Shown here: piece by piece, positions 48,053 to 55,852 of the stretch
How the letters are laid out: every line of letters starts with the position of its first letter
Numbering within the stretch: the first letter of the stretch is position 1
Program-made: the position numbers and the translations under genes
Source of the DNA: Candidatus Peregrinibacteria bacterium GW2011_GWF2_38_29
GTDB taxonomy: Bacteria > Patescibacteriota > Gracilibacteria > UBA1369 > UBA12463
Reading direction: 5' to 3'
Assembly: GCA_000992695.1 (NCBI GenBank)
Contig: LBUS01000007.1
Span: forward strand, 1-60,346
Length of the DNA: 60,346 nt
The notes under the pieces: model-generated
Database searches by the model: none
The model's input: the letters and a program-made list of their open reading frames with translations, nothing else
What the model was told of the DNA's origin: nothing

Positions 48053-50815
48053 TTACGTCGCGCTCGACGCTTTCACTCCCTTATCCTTTATACTTGCCTG
48101 TCCTGCGGAAAGTCTTGCGATTGGCACTCTATAAGGTGAGCAGCTGACATAATTCAATCCAATTTCATGGCAGAATTTTACCGAATCCGGATCTCCGCCG
48201 TGTTCGCCGCATATTCCGATATCAATATCAGGCTTAACGCTTCGTGCTTTATTTACAGCCATTTTCATGAGTTCGCCAACACCTTCTTTATCAATAGATT
48301 CCGAAGGATCGCGTTCAAAAATGCCTTTATCAATGTATGCGCCCATAAATTTTCCAACGTCATCGCGTGAGATTCCATAAGTTGTTTGCGTAAGATCGTT
48401 TGTTCCGAATGAAAAGAAATCCGCAATCTCAGCCAATTTGTCCGCAATCAAACATGCGCGTGGCAATTCAAGCATTGTGCCGATTTTATAATCAAACGTT
48501 ATTGCGTCTTTATATTTTGCGATTACATTAAGTACAAGGTCTTTCATGGCTTTAAATTCATTCAAATTCGCGACCAAAGGAATTTCAATTTCAATTTTTA
48601 CAACCGCACCTTTTCTGCTCGCTTCAATTCCGGCTTCAATAATTGCTTGCGCCTGCATTTCATAAATCTCCGGATATGTGATTCCCAGGCGACATCCTCT
48701 ATGTCCAAGCATTGGATTGATTTCATGTAAGCTGGAAATAACAGACATCAAATCATCAAAACTAACATTCATTCTTTCAGAAAGTTCTCGAATTTTCGCT
48801 TCTTTTTCAGGCAAAAATTCATGAAGAGGTGGGTCAAGAAGGCGTACAGTAACAGGCAATCCGGTCATCACTTCAAATATTCCAACAAAGTCTTCGCGTT
48901 GATAAGGAAGTAGTTTTGCGAGTGCTTTCCTTCGTCCTTCTTCGCTTTTTGACATAATCATTTCGCGAACATTATCAATTCTTCCTTCTTGAAAAAACAT
49001 GTGTTCTGTGCGGCAAAGTCCAACTCCCTCAGCTCCAAAATCCATGGCAACTTTTGCATCAAAAGGAGTGTCAACATTTGTTCTGACGCGTAATTTTCTT
49101 TCTCGATCCGCAAATCCCATAATAATTCCAAAGTCTCCGCTGACGCCGGCTTTAACCATTGCAACTTCTCCAAGAATCACGCTTCCGGTTGCGCCATCAA
49201 GACTAATAATTTCGCCTTCATTCACAACAACATCGCCGATCTTTATAGTCTTTGTATTTTTATCAACGGCAATCGCGCTGCAACCTGCAACGCATGGCTT
49301 TCCCATGCCTCGGCAAACGAGCGCCGCGTGCGATGTCATTCCACCCATCGATGTCAAAATTCCTTCCGCGACATTCATTCCGTGAATATCTTCAGGTGTT
49401 GTTTCTTTGCGCACCAAAATAACTTTTTCTTTTTTATTAGTCCAGATAACGGCATCATCTGCGGAAAAAACGACTTTTCCAGTACATGCACCGGGACTTG
49501 CAGGCAAGCCTTTTGCAATAACATTTTTCTTTGCTTTTGGATCTATTGTTGGATGGAGCAAGCTATCCAATATATAAGGATCAATTCTCATAACCGCTTC
49601 ATCTTCGCTTATAACGCCTTCTTTAATCATTTCAGATGCAATTCGGATTGCGGCTTGAGCCGTTCTTTTTCCGTTTCTGGTTTGCAAAATAAAGAGCCTA
49701 CCTTCTTCAATTGTGAATTCCATATCCTGCATATCACGATAATGTTTTTCAAGTTTCGCTTGAATCTCAAGAAGTTGTTCATAGCTTTTTGGCATAACTT
49801 CAGCCAATTGATCGATCGATTGTGGCGTCCTGATGCCCGCAACAACGTCTTCACCTTGCGCATTCATCAAGAATTCTCCATAAAATTTCTTTTCACCTGT
49901 CGCGGGATTTCTTGTGAAGCAAACGCCTGTGCCACTTGTGTCACCCATGTTTCCAAAAACCATGGCTTGAATATTAACAGCCGTACCTTTTATATTTGTG
50001 ACTCTATTTATTCTTCTATAATGAATCGCGCGCGAATTATTCCAAGACTTAAAAACCGCTTCAATTGCGAGTTTCATTTGCTTTAAAGGGTCCTGTGGGA
50101 AGTCGGTTCCGATATGCGCTTTTACAACTTTTTTATATTCAATGATCAAATTTTTCAAATCCATAGCATCAAGTTCCGTGTCCAATTTAACTCCTTTTGC
50201 GCGTTTAATCTTATCAATTTCTTCTTCAAAATGTTCATGATCAACTCCAAGGACAACATCAGAAAACATTTGTATAAATCTTCGATATGAATCATAAGAA
50301 AAGCGTGGATTTTGTGTTTTTAAAGCCAATCCTTCGACTGCTTCATCATTTAATCCAAGATTCAAAATCGTATCCATCATGCCAGGCATAGAGATCGCCG
50401 CACCGCTTCTAACGCTAACTAATAAAGGATTTTTGATATCTCCAAATTTTTTGCCCAATTTCATCTCCAGTTCCGCAATTCTTTCATTTAACATCGCGTC
50501 AAACGTTTCAGGCAAGGAATTATTTTCAAGATAATAGTTGCACATGTCAGTTGTGATTGTGAACCCGGGAGGCACAGGCAAGCCAAGATTTGTCATTTCA
50601 GCCAAATTTGCACCCTTTCCACCAAGCAGAGTTTTCATTTCTTTATTGCCTTCTTCGAATGCGTAGATCAGTTTTGGATTTTGAGTTTTGAGCTGTGGTT
50701 TTGAGTTTTGAGTTGTGAGTTTTGAGTTTGTCATGGGGTATTCGTGTTTAGTTAAATTTTTAGTAGACGAAACGCTCGCAGCCTTCAATGAGGTTGTGTC
50801 TTGTGTGTTTGTCAT
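48053..50815 (-). CDS. ppdK: Pyruvate phosphate dikinase
   Basis: The 920-residue protein has the ATP-grasp N-domain ('EEGNKEMKTLLGGKGANLAE'), the phosphohistidine domain with 'GMTSHAALVCRGMGKPCVAG' and the PEP/pyruvate TIM barrel ending with 'GICGEHGGDPDSVKFCHEIG'. It interconverts pyruvate, ATP and Pi with PEP, AMP and PPi. The canonical start is near residue 48. The extra N-terminus, in part 'LTTQNSKPQLKTQNPK', is encoded by the TCAAAAC-type repeat tract, so translation may start lower, at ATG 50734 or a later codon. It pairs functionally with pckG. Confidence 0.95.
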   Translation of the reverse strand: MTNTQDTTSLKAASVSSTKNLTKHEYPMTNSKLTTQNSKPQLKTQNPKLIYAFEEGNKEMKTLLGGKGANLAEMTNLGLPVPPGFTITTDMCNYYLENNSLPETFDAMLNERIAELEMKLGKKFGDIKNPLLVSVRSGAAISMPGMMDTILNLGLNDEAVEGLALKTQNPRFSYDSYRRFIQMFSDVVLGVDHEHFEEEIDKIKRAKGVKLDTELDAMDLKNLIIEYKKVVKAHIGTDFPQDPLKQMKLAIEAVFKSWNNSRAIHYRRINRVTNIKGTAVNIQAMVFGNMGDTSGTGVCFTRNPATGEKKFYGEFLMNAQGEDVVAGIRTPQSIDQLAEVMPKSYEQLLEIQAKLEKHYRDMQDMEFTIEEGRLFILQTRNGKRTAQAAIRIASEMIKEGVISEDEAVMRIDPYILDSLLHPTIDPKAKKNVIAKGLPASPGACTGKVVFSADDAVIWTNKKEKVILVRKETTPEDIHGMNVAEGILTSMGGMTSHAALVCRGMGKPCVAGCSAIAVDKNTKTIKIGDVVVNEGEIISLDGATGSVILGEVAMVKAGVSGDFGIIMGFADRERKLRVRTNVDTPFDAKVAMDFGAEGVGLCRTEHMFFQEGRIDNVREMIMSKSEEGRRKALAKLLPYQREDFVGIFEVMTGLPVTVRLLDPPLHEFLPEKEAKIRELSERMNVSFDDLMSVISSLHEINPMLGHRGCRLGITYPEIYEMQAQAIIEAGIEASRKGAVVKIEIEIPLVANLNEFKAMKDLVLNVIAKYKDAITFDYKIGTMLELPRACLIADKLAEIADFFSFGTNDLTQTTYGISRDDVGKFMGAYIDKGIFERDPSESIDKEGVGELMKMAVNKARSVKPDIDIGICGEHGGDPDSVKFCHEIGLNYVSCSPYRVPIARLSAGQASIKDKGVKASSAT
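50674..50735. repeat. TTTTGAG heptad tract inside the ppdK N-terminus
   Basis: Runs of TTTTGAGTTTTGAG and related repeats on the plus strand, read on the minus strand as TCAAAAC repeats within the coding extension. Confidence 0.6.
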
Positions 50816-50841
50816 ATTTTATATTATTAAAAAATACAAAT

Positions 50842-51399
50842 TTATTTCCAAACTTGAAACCATTTTTTCTTAGGAGCTTGAAGTTGCATTATTTGATGCT
50901 CAAGAAACATAACTTTATCTTGAAGTTCTTTCATAAATCTTCCGGAATGTTCTCTTTCTCGTTGATGTTGTTCGACTATGCCCGTTAAAAGTTTTTGAAA
51001 TTCCATCATAGCTGTATAGTCGACGGAAAGTTCAGTATTGCTCTTTTCTATAACCTCCGTGTTCTTTTGACTAGTCGATTTTTTTTCTGATTTTTGACTG
51101 GTCGTCTTGTTTTTTCGACTATTCGAATTGATATTTTCTTGACTATCCGCCTGACTAGTCTCGCGACTGGTCGTTTGACTAGCCGAAACAGTTTTTTTCT
51201 CTTTTATAAAGCTTTTTTCGCAGTTATACAATTTAGTAACATCCGCCTTATCAACCAGATATACAAAACCTTGTGGAGTTTTTTGTCTCTTCACGCCGAT
51301 CTTTTTAGCCTTAATTGCACGTCTGATCGTTTGTTCAGCCTTTTTGCTTAAAGAAGCGGCTTCCTGCAGTGAAATAAAATTCTGTATTTCATTTTTCAT
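50842..51399 (-). CDS. HTH/coiled-coil protein with GACTAGTC-rich gene
   Basis: The 185-residue protein has an N-terminal helix-turn-helix of the excisionase/MerR type ('ISLQEAASLSKKAEQTIRRA' then 'GVKRQKTPQGFVYLVDKADV'), a Ser/Thr/Gln-rich linker (about 75-120) and a C-terminal coiled coil ('MKELQDKVMFLEHQIMQLQ'). The linker codons and the start-proximal DNA contain repeated GACTAGTC-like palindromes. It may bind DNA, perhaps its own gene, but the target is not proven. Confidence 0.75.
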   Translation of the reverse strand: MKNEIQNFISLQEAASLSKKAEQTIRRAIKAKKIGVKRQKTPQGFVYLVDKADVTKLYNCEKSFIKEKKTVSASQTTSRETSQADSQENINSNSRKNKTTSQKSEKKSTSQKNTEVIEKSNTELSVDYTAMMEFQKLLTGIVEQHQREREHSGRFMKELQDKVMFLEHQIMQLQAPKKKWFQVWK

Positions 51400-51514
51400 G
51401 AGTTCATTTTAGCGACTAGTCATTTGCCTAGTCAAACCCAAACTAATAAATTGGCTTGCCAAGTTGGACTTAAGCAAATAAAATAGGGTACGCACGAGAA
51501 AGGAAAGTTTATTT

Positions 51515-51590
51515 GGGTCATTAGCTCAGTTGGTAGAGCGGCTCCCTTTTAAGGAGACGGTCGCAAGTTCGATTCTTGCATGGCCCACCA
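51515..51590 (+). tRNA. tRNA-Lys (anticodon TTT)
   Basis: GGGTCAT/ATGGCCC acceptor with one G-T pair, a normal D arm, anticodon loop CTTTTAA and T arm GCAAG/CTTGC with TTCGATT. CCA is encoded. The 27-43 pair is mismatched, otherwise canonical. Confidence 0.95.
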
Positions 51591-51593
51591 CAA

Positions 51594-52388
51594 TTATTTT
51601 CTTCCCAGTCTTTTATCATATTCATCAGCCTTTTCCCATCCCAATTCAAACAGACTTTTCAGAGTTCGTGCAATATTTTTGTTGTATAGCTTCATACCCG
51701 TTGGTTCTTCGCCATGTGAAGAGAAAATCGCAATCATATCACCGATAATATTTAGCTCACATTCCGCTGGAAATTTCTTGTTTGGTATTAGTTTGGTGAC
51801 TCTTAGTTCGTCTGTATCCCGTTTTTTATACTCCTTCGCAGGCTTGATGTCGGGTTGGAGGCTGCGAACATTCATTCCAATTGAAGCCCTTTTCTTTGTA
51901 TACGCTTTCCAATCGTCCCAAAGATGTTCTGTATGGTATTTATTTAACCCAAAGCAGAGTTGTTCTTTCGATCCTTCTTCTAAAGTCTCGTTAATTAATT
52001 TCTTTACAGCGTCTAACCCTTGATAGTACTTGATCTTACCTTTTATCTCGAAAATGGGTTTAATCTGTTTATTTTCAAGCTTTTTCAGTTCAGTCATGGC
52101 TATTTCAGCTTGTCTTTTTAATTCGCGGTCTTTTTCTACTTGTCTGCTACAAATATTTACAATTTCGTCCGGAGAAACGGCTTCAAAATAAGAAACATCG
52201 TTTTTTTGAAATGAATTTAATAGGTTCTTTTTTGTTAGAGTTTCCAATGTCGCATAAACAGTGACTCTTTTAATTCCTAGTCTTTTGGCGATCATGCTGG
52301 CGATGGAATTTCCTTTTTCGAGCAAATATAAATAAATATCTTGCTCATTTTTCGTTAATCCAAATTTCGTAAAAAATGTATTAATCAT
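51594..52388 (-). CDS. TrmB-family transcriptional regulator
   Basis: The ATG at 52388 ('MINTFFTKFGLTKNEQDIYL') gives 264 residues. The winged-helix domain is 'LLEKGNSIASMIAKRLGIKR' and 'VTVYATLETLTKKNLL'. The C-terminal effector domain of about 150 residues resembles the PLD-like TrmB sensor. TrmB regulators respond to sugars in Archaea and occur in Patescibacteria. A 10-bp inverted repeat lies upstream. Confidence 0.88.
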   Translation of the reverse strand: MINTFFTKFGLTKNEQDIYLYLLEKGNSIASMIAKRLGIKRVTVYATLETLTKKNLLNSFQKNDVSYFEAVSPDEIVNICSRQVEKDRELKRQAEIAMTELKKLENKQIKPIFEIKGKIKYYQGLDAVKKLINETLEEGSKEQLCFGLNKYHTEHLWDDWKAYTKKRASIGMNVRSLQPDIKPAKEYKKRDTDELRVTKLIPNKKFPAECELNIIGDMIAIFSSHGEEPTGMKLYNKNIARTLKSLFELGWEKADEYDKRLGRK

Positions 52389-52400
52389 AGTTTTGATGTC

Positions 52401-52440
52401 AGAGATATAACAACAGATAAATGATAGCACGTTTATCTCT
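52401..52440. promoter_or_regulatory. Inverted repeat upstream of TrmB gene
   Basis: AGAGATA(T)AAC (52401-52411) pairs with GTTTATCTCT (52431-52440). It sits just before the trmB start at 52388 and could be an autoregulatory operator. Confidence 0.4.
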
Positions 52441-52489
52441 TAAATCAAAGCAAAATCATACTTTTTAATATTTTAGTGTCATTGACTTT

Positions 52490-52517
52490 TTGACAGATTT
52501 GTTTATAGTAATATTCT
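52490..52517 (+). promoter_or_regulatory. Promoter of tRNA-Asn and the tRNA-like gene
   Basis: TTGACA, 16 bp and TATTCT, 14 nt before the tRNA-Asn 5' end. Confidence 0.65.
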
Positions 52518-52531
52518 GTTCTTTTAAACAT

Positions 52532-52606
52532 TCCTGGGTTGTTTAATGGTAAAACGCCGTGCTGTTAACACGGACGATGTAGGTTCGAGTCCTACCCCAG
52601 GAGCCA
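52532..52606 (+). tRNA. tRNA-Asn (anticodon GTT)
   Basis: TCCTGGG/CCCAGGA acceptor, anticodon arm CCGTG/CACGG with loop CTGTTAA, T arm GTAGG/CCTAC with TTCGAGT. Discriminator G and encoded CCA are present. All stems are perfect. Confidence 0.95.
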
Positions 52607-52612
52607 AAATAC

Positions 52613-52714
52613 GCAGGCGTAGCTCGTTGGTATGAGCGACTGGCAGTTAACCGGAGGGTTGTGACTATGGGTTTAAGTACTTGTCTATAGTTTGGTTCAA
52701 TTCCCACCGCCTGC
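52613..52714 (+). tRNA. Asn-like tRNA with a 30-nt hairpin inserted in the T stem
   Basis: Acceptor GCAGGCG/CGCCTGC, D arm GCTC/GAGC and anticodon arm CTGG/CCGG with loop CAGTTAA are good, although position 33 is A and the 27-43 pair is A-A. The 5' T-stem strand is GTG at 52661-52663 and GG at 52694-52695. Between them lie 30 nt (52664-52693) that form a hairpin, ACTATGGGT/GTCTATAGT. If removed, the T arm is a perfect GTGGG-TTCAATT-CCCAC. CCA is not encoded, unlike the two tRNAs upstream. It could be a processed tRNA, a non-coding RNA or a degraded gene. Confidence 0.6.
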
Positions 52715-52848
52715 TTCCAAATTTAAGTTCGTATACGTTTTATATCATTTATATATAAGATTTACATAAGAAGTATGTGAGATTGATATAATTCCCATAC
52801 GGATTAAAAGCTATAAATCCACTTACGCGAGCCTCCGAAAAGGTGTTA

Positions 52849-52877
52849 TTGACAGGATATGAATTATGTGCTTTAAT
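52849..52877 (+). promoter_or_regulatory. Promoter of orphan gene 52907-53287
   Basis: TTGACA, 17 bp and TTTAAT, 29 nt before the ATG, with an AT-rich leader. Confidence 0.65.
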
Positions 52878-52906
52878 GTTTACCACATTATTAATTTTTA
52901 ATAAAA

Positions 52907-53287
52907 ATGGAAGCGAGAAATAGTAGCGACAGACTGACCGGAGAAGATGTAATATGCTGTCTTGGGGAGCATGGACTTTTACAAATGACAAAATGCGTTT
53001 CTTCTGATAAAGAAACGTGTTGCTACGTAGGGATAACAAGAAAAGGATCAAGATTTGTTTTAACGCACGCTTGTAATAAATCTACAATACTGACAATAGC
53101 TCAAGATGATCAGGACTTATTAAGAGCACTTTCGGAAATCGTTGGCTATATGCCGTTTTGTCGCTATGTATATGTAACTAGTGGGCTTACATATGAATGG
53201 GATAGCGTAGATCCAGAAAAAAGATTTAATGAAATACGGCGAGATACGATGGCCGTTGGATTGGAGAGGATAAATATGCCTAATTAA
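52907..53287 (+). CDS. Orphan hypothetical protein
   Basis: A 126-residue soluble alpha/beta protein with six cysteines ('VICCLGEHGLLQMTKCV', 'DKETCCYVGITRKG' among them). No recognised family. It converges with the membrane protein at 53292 and has a near-consensus promoter. Confidence 0.65.
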   Translation: MEARNSSDRLTGEDVICCLGEHGLLQMTKCVSSDKETCCYVGITRKGSRFVLTHACNKSTILTIAQDDQDLLRALSEIVGYMPFCRYVYVTSGLTYEWDSVDPEKRFNEIRRDTMAVGLERINMPN

Positions 53288-53291
53288 TGCC

Positions 53292-53870
53292 TTAATCTCC
53301 TTCTCTTCCAGCAAGTATTCCTCCAAAAATCAAAGCCAGTGCAGGCAACAAGAACCAGTAATTATAAAAATTTATCAAAGTTTGAACAAGCGGGGATTGG
53401 CCTGTGAATGAGGTAATTGAGATTTTGTCCGCGCTCGCCGCTCCAGCGATAAAGCTTAATCCGGAAACATACATAAGAACAGTGCCAATAATTAATCCCG
53501 CACTTAGGAATCCAAAAAATCCGGTCATCACCAATCGCGACGTTGTTGACTTTCCAATGTCAGAATTAACAGTAAATCCGCCTCGAACCGACATGACAAT
53601 GACGACGATAACGAACAAAAGTAATTTCACCATTGCGGCGGAACTATCCGGTCCGCTCCCAGGTGATGCCGTATGTAATAATTTTATAAATGCTGCAGAG
53701 TGGCTGAAGTAAGCAGCAAAAAGATTGCCTGCCGCATCAGCGGAAAGTGCAGCAACATAAGTTCCAAGAATAATTTTTACAGTATTATTTTTTCCAATAA
53801 TAAAACTATACGCAATGATTATCGCAAAGAACGCGACAATAAATAAATCCCATGACAAGGCTATATTCAT
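53292..53870 (-). CDS. Multi-spanning membrane protein
   Basis: A 192-residue protein with five membrane segments, for example 'LFIVAFFAIIIAYSFIIG', 'LLLFVIVVIVMSV' and 'FFGFLSAGLIIGTVLMYV'. The loop 'AASPGSGPD'-like Ser/Gly-rich stretch lies outside. No family recognised. It follows dnaJ on the same strand. Confidence 0.75.
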   Translation of the reverse strand: MNIALSWDLFIVAFFAIIIAYSFIIGKNNTVKIILGTYVAALSADAAGNLFAAYFSHSAAFIKLLHTASPGSGPDSSAAMVKLLLFVIVVIVMSVRGGFTVNSDIGKSTTSRLVMTGFFGFLSAGLIIGTVLMYVSGLSFIAGAASADKISITSFTGQSPLVQTLINFYNYWFLLPALALIFGGILAGREGD

Positions 53871-53941
53871 AATGAGGAGGGTAAATCTTTATCAATGGTA
53901 CTGCAATTGCGTGAACTTTGCAAATGTTCGCGCGTCAGGAA

Positions 53942-55105
53942 TTAGAACCATCCTTTATCGCCAACCTTTACGCCGGTTTCTTTTGCAAGCTCGTTATAAA
54001 GCTCACGTTCGCGCTTTGAAAGCTTATTTGGAACATCAACAATAACGGTGACAAAATGATCGCCACGTTCATTGTCATTTAATTTTTTAACTCCATATTC
54101 TTTTAGTCTGAAAACTTTTCCGCTTTGAGTTCCTGCTGGAATTTTCAGCTTAATCAAGCCGTAAAGCGTTTCAATATCAACTTCGCTTCCAAGAACTGCC
54201 TGCGCGATACCAATTTTTTTTTCAGTATTAATATCAAAACCTTCGCGTGCGAATTTCTTGCTTTGCGAAACGCGCATCGTTACATATAAATCTCCAAAGT
54301 TTCCGCCTTTAACACCGGCTTCACCTTTTTCAGAAAGTTTTATTGTTGTGCCATTATCGACACCTGCCGGAATTCTGATTTTGACGTGCTCAACGACGCG
54401 CATTCGTCCGGCTCCATTGCATTTCTTGCATGGCGACTTTGGCGTCTTGCCTTCCCCTTGGCATTTATCGCATGCTTTTGACGTTGCGATTTGTCCAAGA
54501 ATTGTATTCCGAACAGTTCGAACTTCTCCTGCGCCGTTACATTCATCACAAGTAATTATTGGGGTTCCAGGTTCCGCTCCATTTCCATTACAAACGTCAC
54601 ATTTCCCAATTTTGGTTATTTCAAGCTCTTTTTCCGTTCCAAAAGCGGCCTCTTCAAAAGTAATGCTAATTGTTGCTTCTATGTCGCTACCGCGTCTTGG
54701 GCCTTTTCTGGATCTGCCTCGTCTGCTTCCGCCTCCAAAAAATGTTTCAAATATGTCAGAAAATCCTTCTCCGGAAAATCCCGAGAAATCAAATCCTCCA
54801 CCTCCAAACCCGCCTTGCGAGAACCCATCGGCTCCGCCAAATCCCGCTCCACCCATTCCGCCGGTTGAATTTGGGTTATATCCGGGCATACTGCCATATT
54901 GGTCATAAGTTTGGCGTTTTTTCGGATCAGAAACGACCTCATAAGCCTGATTTATCTCTTTAAACTTTTCCTCAGCGCCTTTATCGCCCTTGTGCTTATC
55001 AGGATGCCATTTCATGGCCATCTTGCGGTACGCGCGTTTAATCTCCTGCTCTGTAGCGGATTTTTGGACTCCAAGTGTTTCGTAAAAGTCTTTATTATTA
55101 CCCAT
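53942..55105 (-). CDS. dnaJ: Chaperone protein DnaJ
   Basis: The 387-residue protein has the J domain ('[20 protein letters not shown]' with the HPD motif in 'KWHPDKHKG'), a Gly/Phe-rich region (75-130) and the zinc region with four CxxCxGxG repeats ('CDVCNGNG', 'CDECNGAG', 'CDKCQGEG', 'CKKCNGAG'). It stimulates DnaK ATPase and binds unfolded proteins. dnaK and grpE are not in the window. Confidence 0.97.
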   Translation of the reverse strand: MGNNKDFYETLGVQKSATEQEIKRAYRKMAMKWHPDKHKGDKGAEEKFKEINQAYEVVSDPKKRQTYDQYGSMPGYNPNSTGGMGGAGFGGADGFSQGGFGGGGFDFSGFSGEGFSDIFETFFGGGSRRGRSRKGPRRGSDIEATISITFEEAAFGTEKELEITKIGKCDVCNGNGAEPGTPIITCDECNGAGEVRTVRNTILGQIATSKACDKCQGEGKTPKSPCKKCNGAGRMRVVEHVKIRIPAGVDNGTTIKLSEKGEAGVKGGNFGDLYVTMRVSQSKKFAREGFDINTEKKIGIAQAVLGSEVDIETLYGLIKLKIPAGTQSGKVFRLKEYGVKKLNDNERGDHFVTVIVDVPNKLSKRERELYNELAKETGVKVGDKGWF

Positions 55106-55183
55106 TTATTACTGTTTCTTATTTCTTTTTTCGAATTTCTGATTTGTTTCGTTTTTCGTGTTTCTAATTTCGAAATTCGAAAC

Positions 55184-55258
55184 TGGTACCGCGTACGGGA
55201 ATCGAACCCATGTACTCACCTTGAGAAGGTGATGTCCTAACCGCTAGACGAACGCGGC
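55184..55258 (-). tRNA. tRNA-Glu (anticodon CTC)
   Basis: On the minus strand GCCGCGT/ACGCGGT acceptor, anticodon arm TCACC/GGTGA with loop TTCTCAA and T arm ATGGG/CCCGT. CCA is encoded. Confidence 0.95.
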
Positions 55259-55308
55259 GTATTTTTAAATGCAAAACGCATTATAGCGGAGCCCGGGTGG
55301 TTGGACAA

Positions 55309-55401
55309 GGGGGACGGAGGTAATGAGCTCAAATCGGGTGGGGACGGAGGCGATTATTCGAACATTGAACTCAGGATTTTATCGAGCTGCCTCCGTCCCC
55401 C
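55309..55401. repeat. Cluster of three REP-like arms
   Basis: GGGGGACGGAGG (55309-55320), GGGGACGGAGGC (55340-55351) and the inverse GCCTCCGTCCCCC (55389-55401) lie together downstream of the tRNA-Glu 5' end. The facing arms form a long hairpin. No gene can be read here; a short ORF across them is repeat-derived. Confidence 0.65.
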
Positions 55402-55404
55402 TTC

Positions 55405-55852
55405 TTTATCCACAACACATTTCTTCAGCCTGTCATCTCATTTAGTGAAACATTTTGATACATTTGCAGTTTCTAGATGTGAAGCCGAAATTCATCAGAA
55501 GTCATTTCCAAATTAGGTAAAACGAGATCAGATCCAGATCACTTGTTATTGACTTACAGATGAGCTTTGGCTAAAATATTTGCGAACTGTTGAAGTACCA
55601 TAGAAAAAACGAAAATTAGGCTTACAAATCACAAAAAATCCCTTTCCTGTTTTATATATAGGAAGGGCTACTATAATGAAGTACCTTGAAAACTAGGCAA
55701 AACAAATGATTCGTAGTACAAGTTACGATTGACAAAAACTATAACTATGGTTTTATCGGACACGTCGAAAAGCTCAAAAGCTTCAGATAGTCCGGCAAAA
55801 CTTTTTATATATAAGTTCTTACTTTATTTATTATTTTTTAACCTTATTCTAC
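55405..55852 (+). promoter_or_regulatory. S-layer gene upstream region with promoters and leader hairpin
   Basis: This 450-base stretch contains no gene. A TTGACT-N17-TAAAAT promoter lies at about 55545-55573, and a TATAAT box at 55672-55677 behind the palindrome CCCTTTCCT ... AGGAAGGG (55641-55668). A TTGACA at 55729 may add a third start. The RNA would carry a hairpin CGGAC/GTCCG (about 55758-55795) with an inner AAGCT/AGCTT. The long leader and layered promoters fit high, regulated expression. Confidence 0.5.

Noticed and set aside
52664-52693. Group I intron in the tRNA-like gene
   Set aside because: The insert is only 30 nt and lies in the T stem, far below the size of a group I intron.
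55301-55516. Short plus-strand ORF over the REP-like cluster
   Set aside because: Its first residues only translate the repeat arms and it has no promoter or recognised features.
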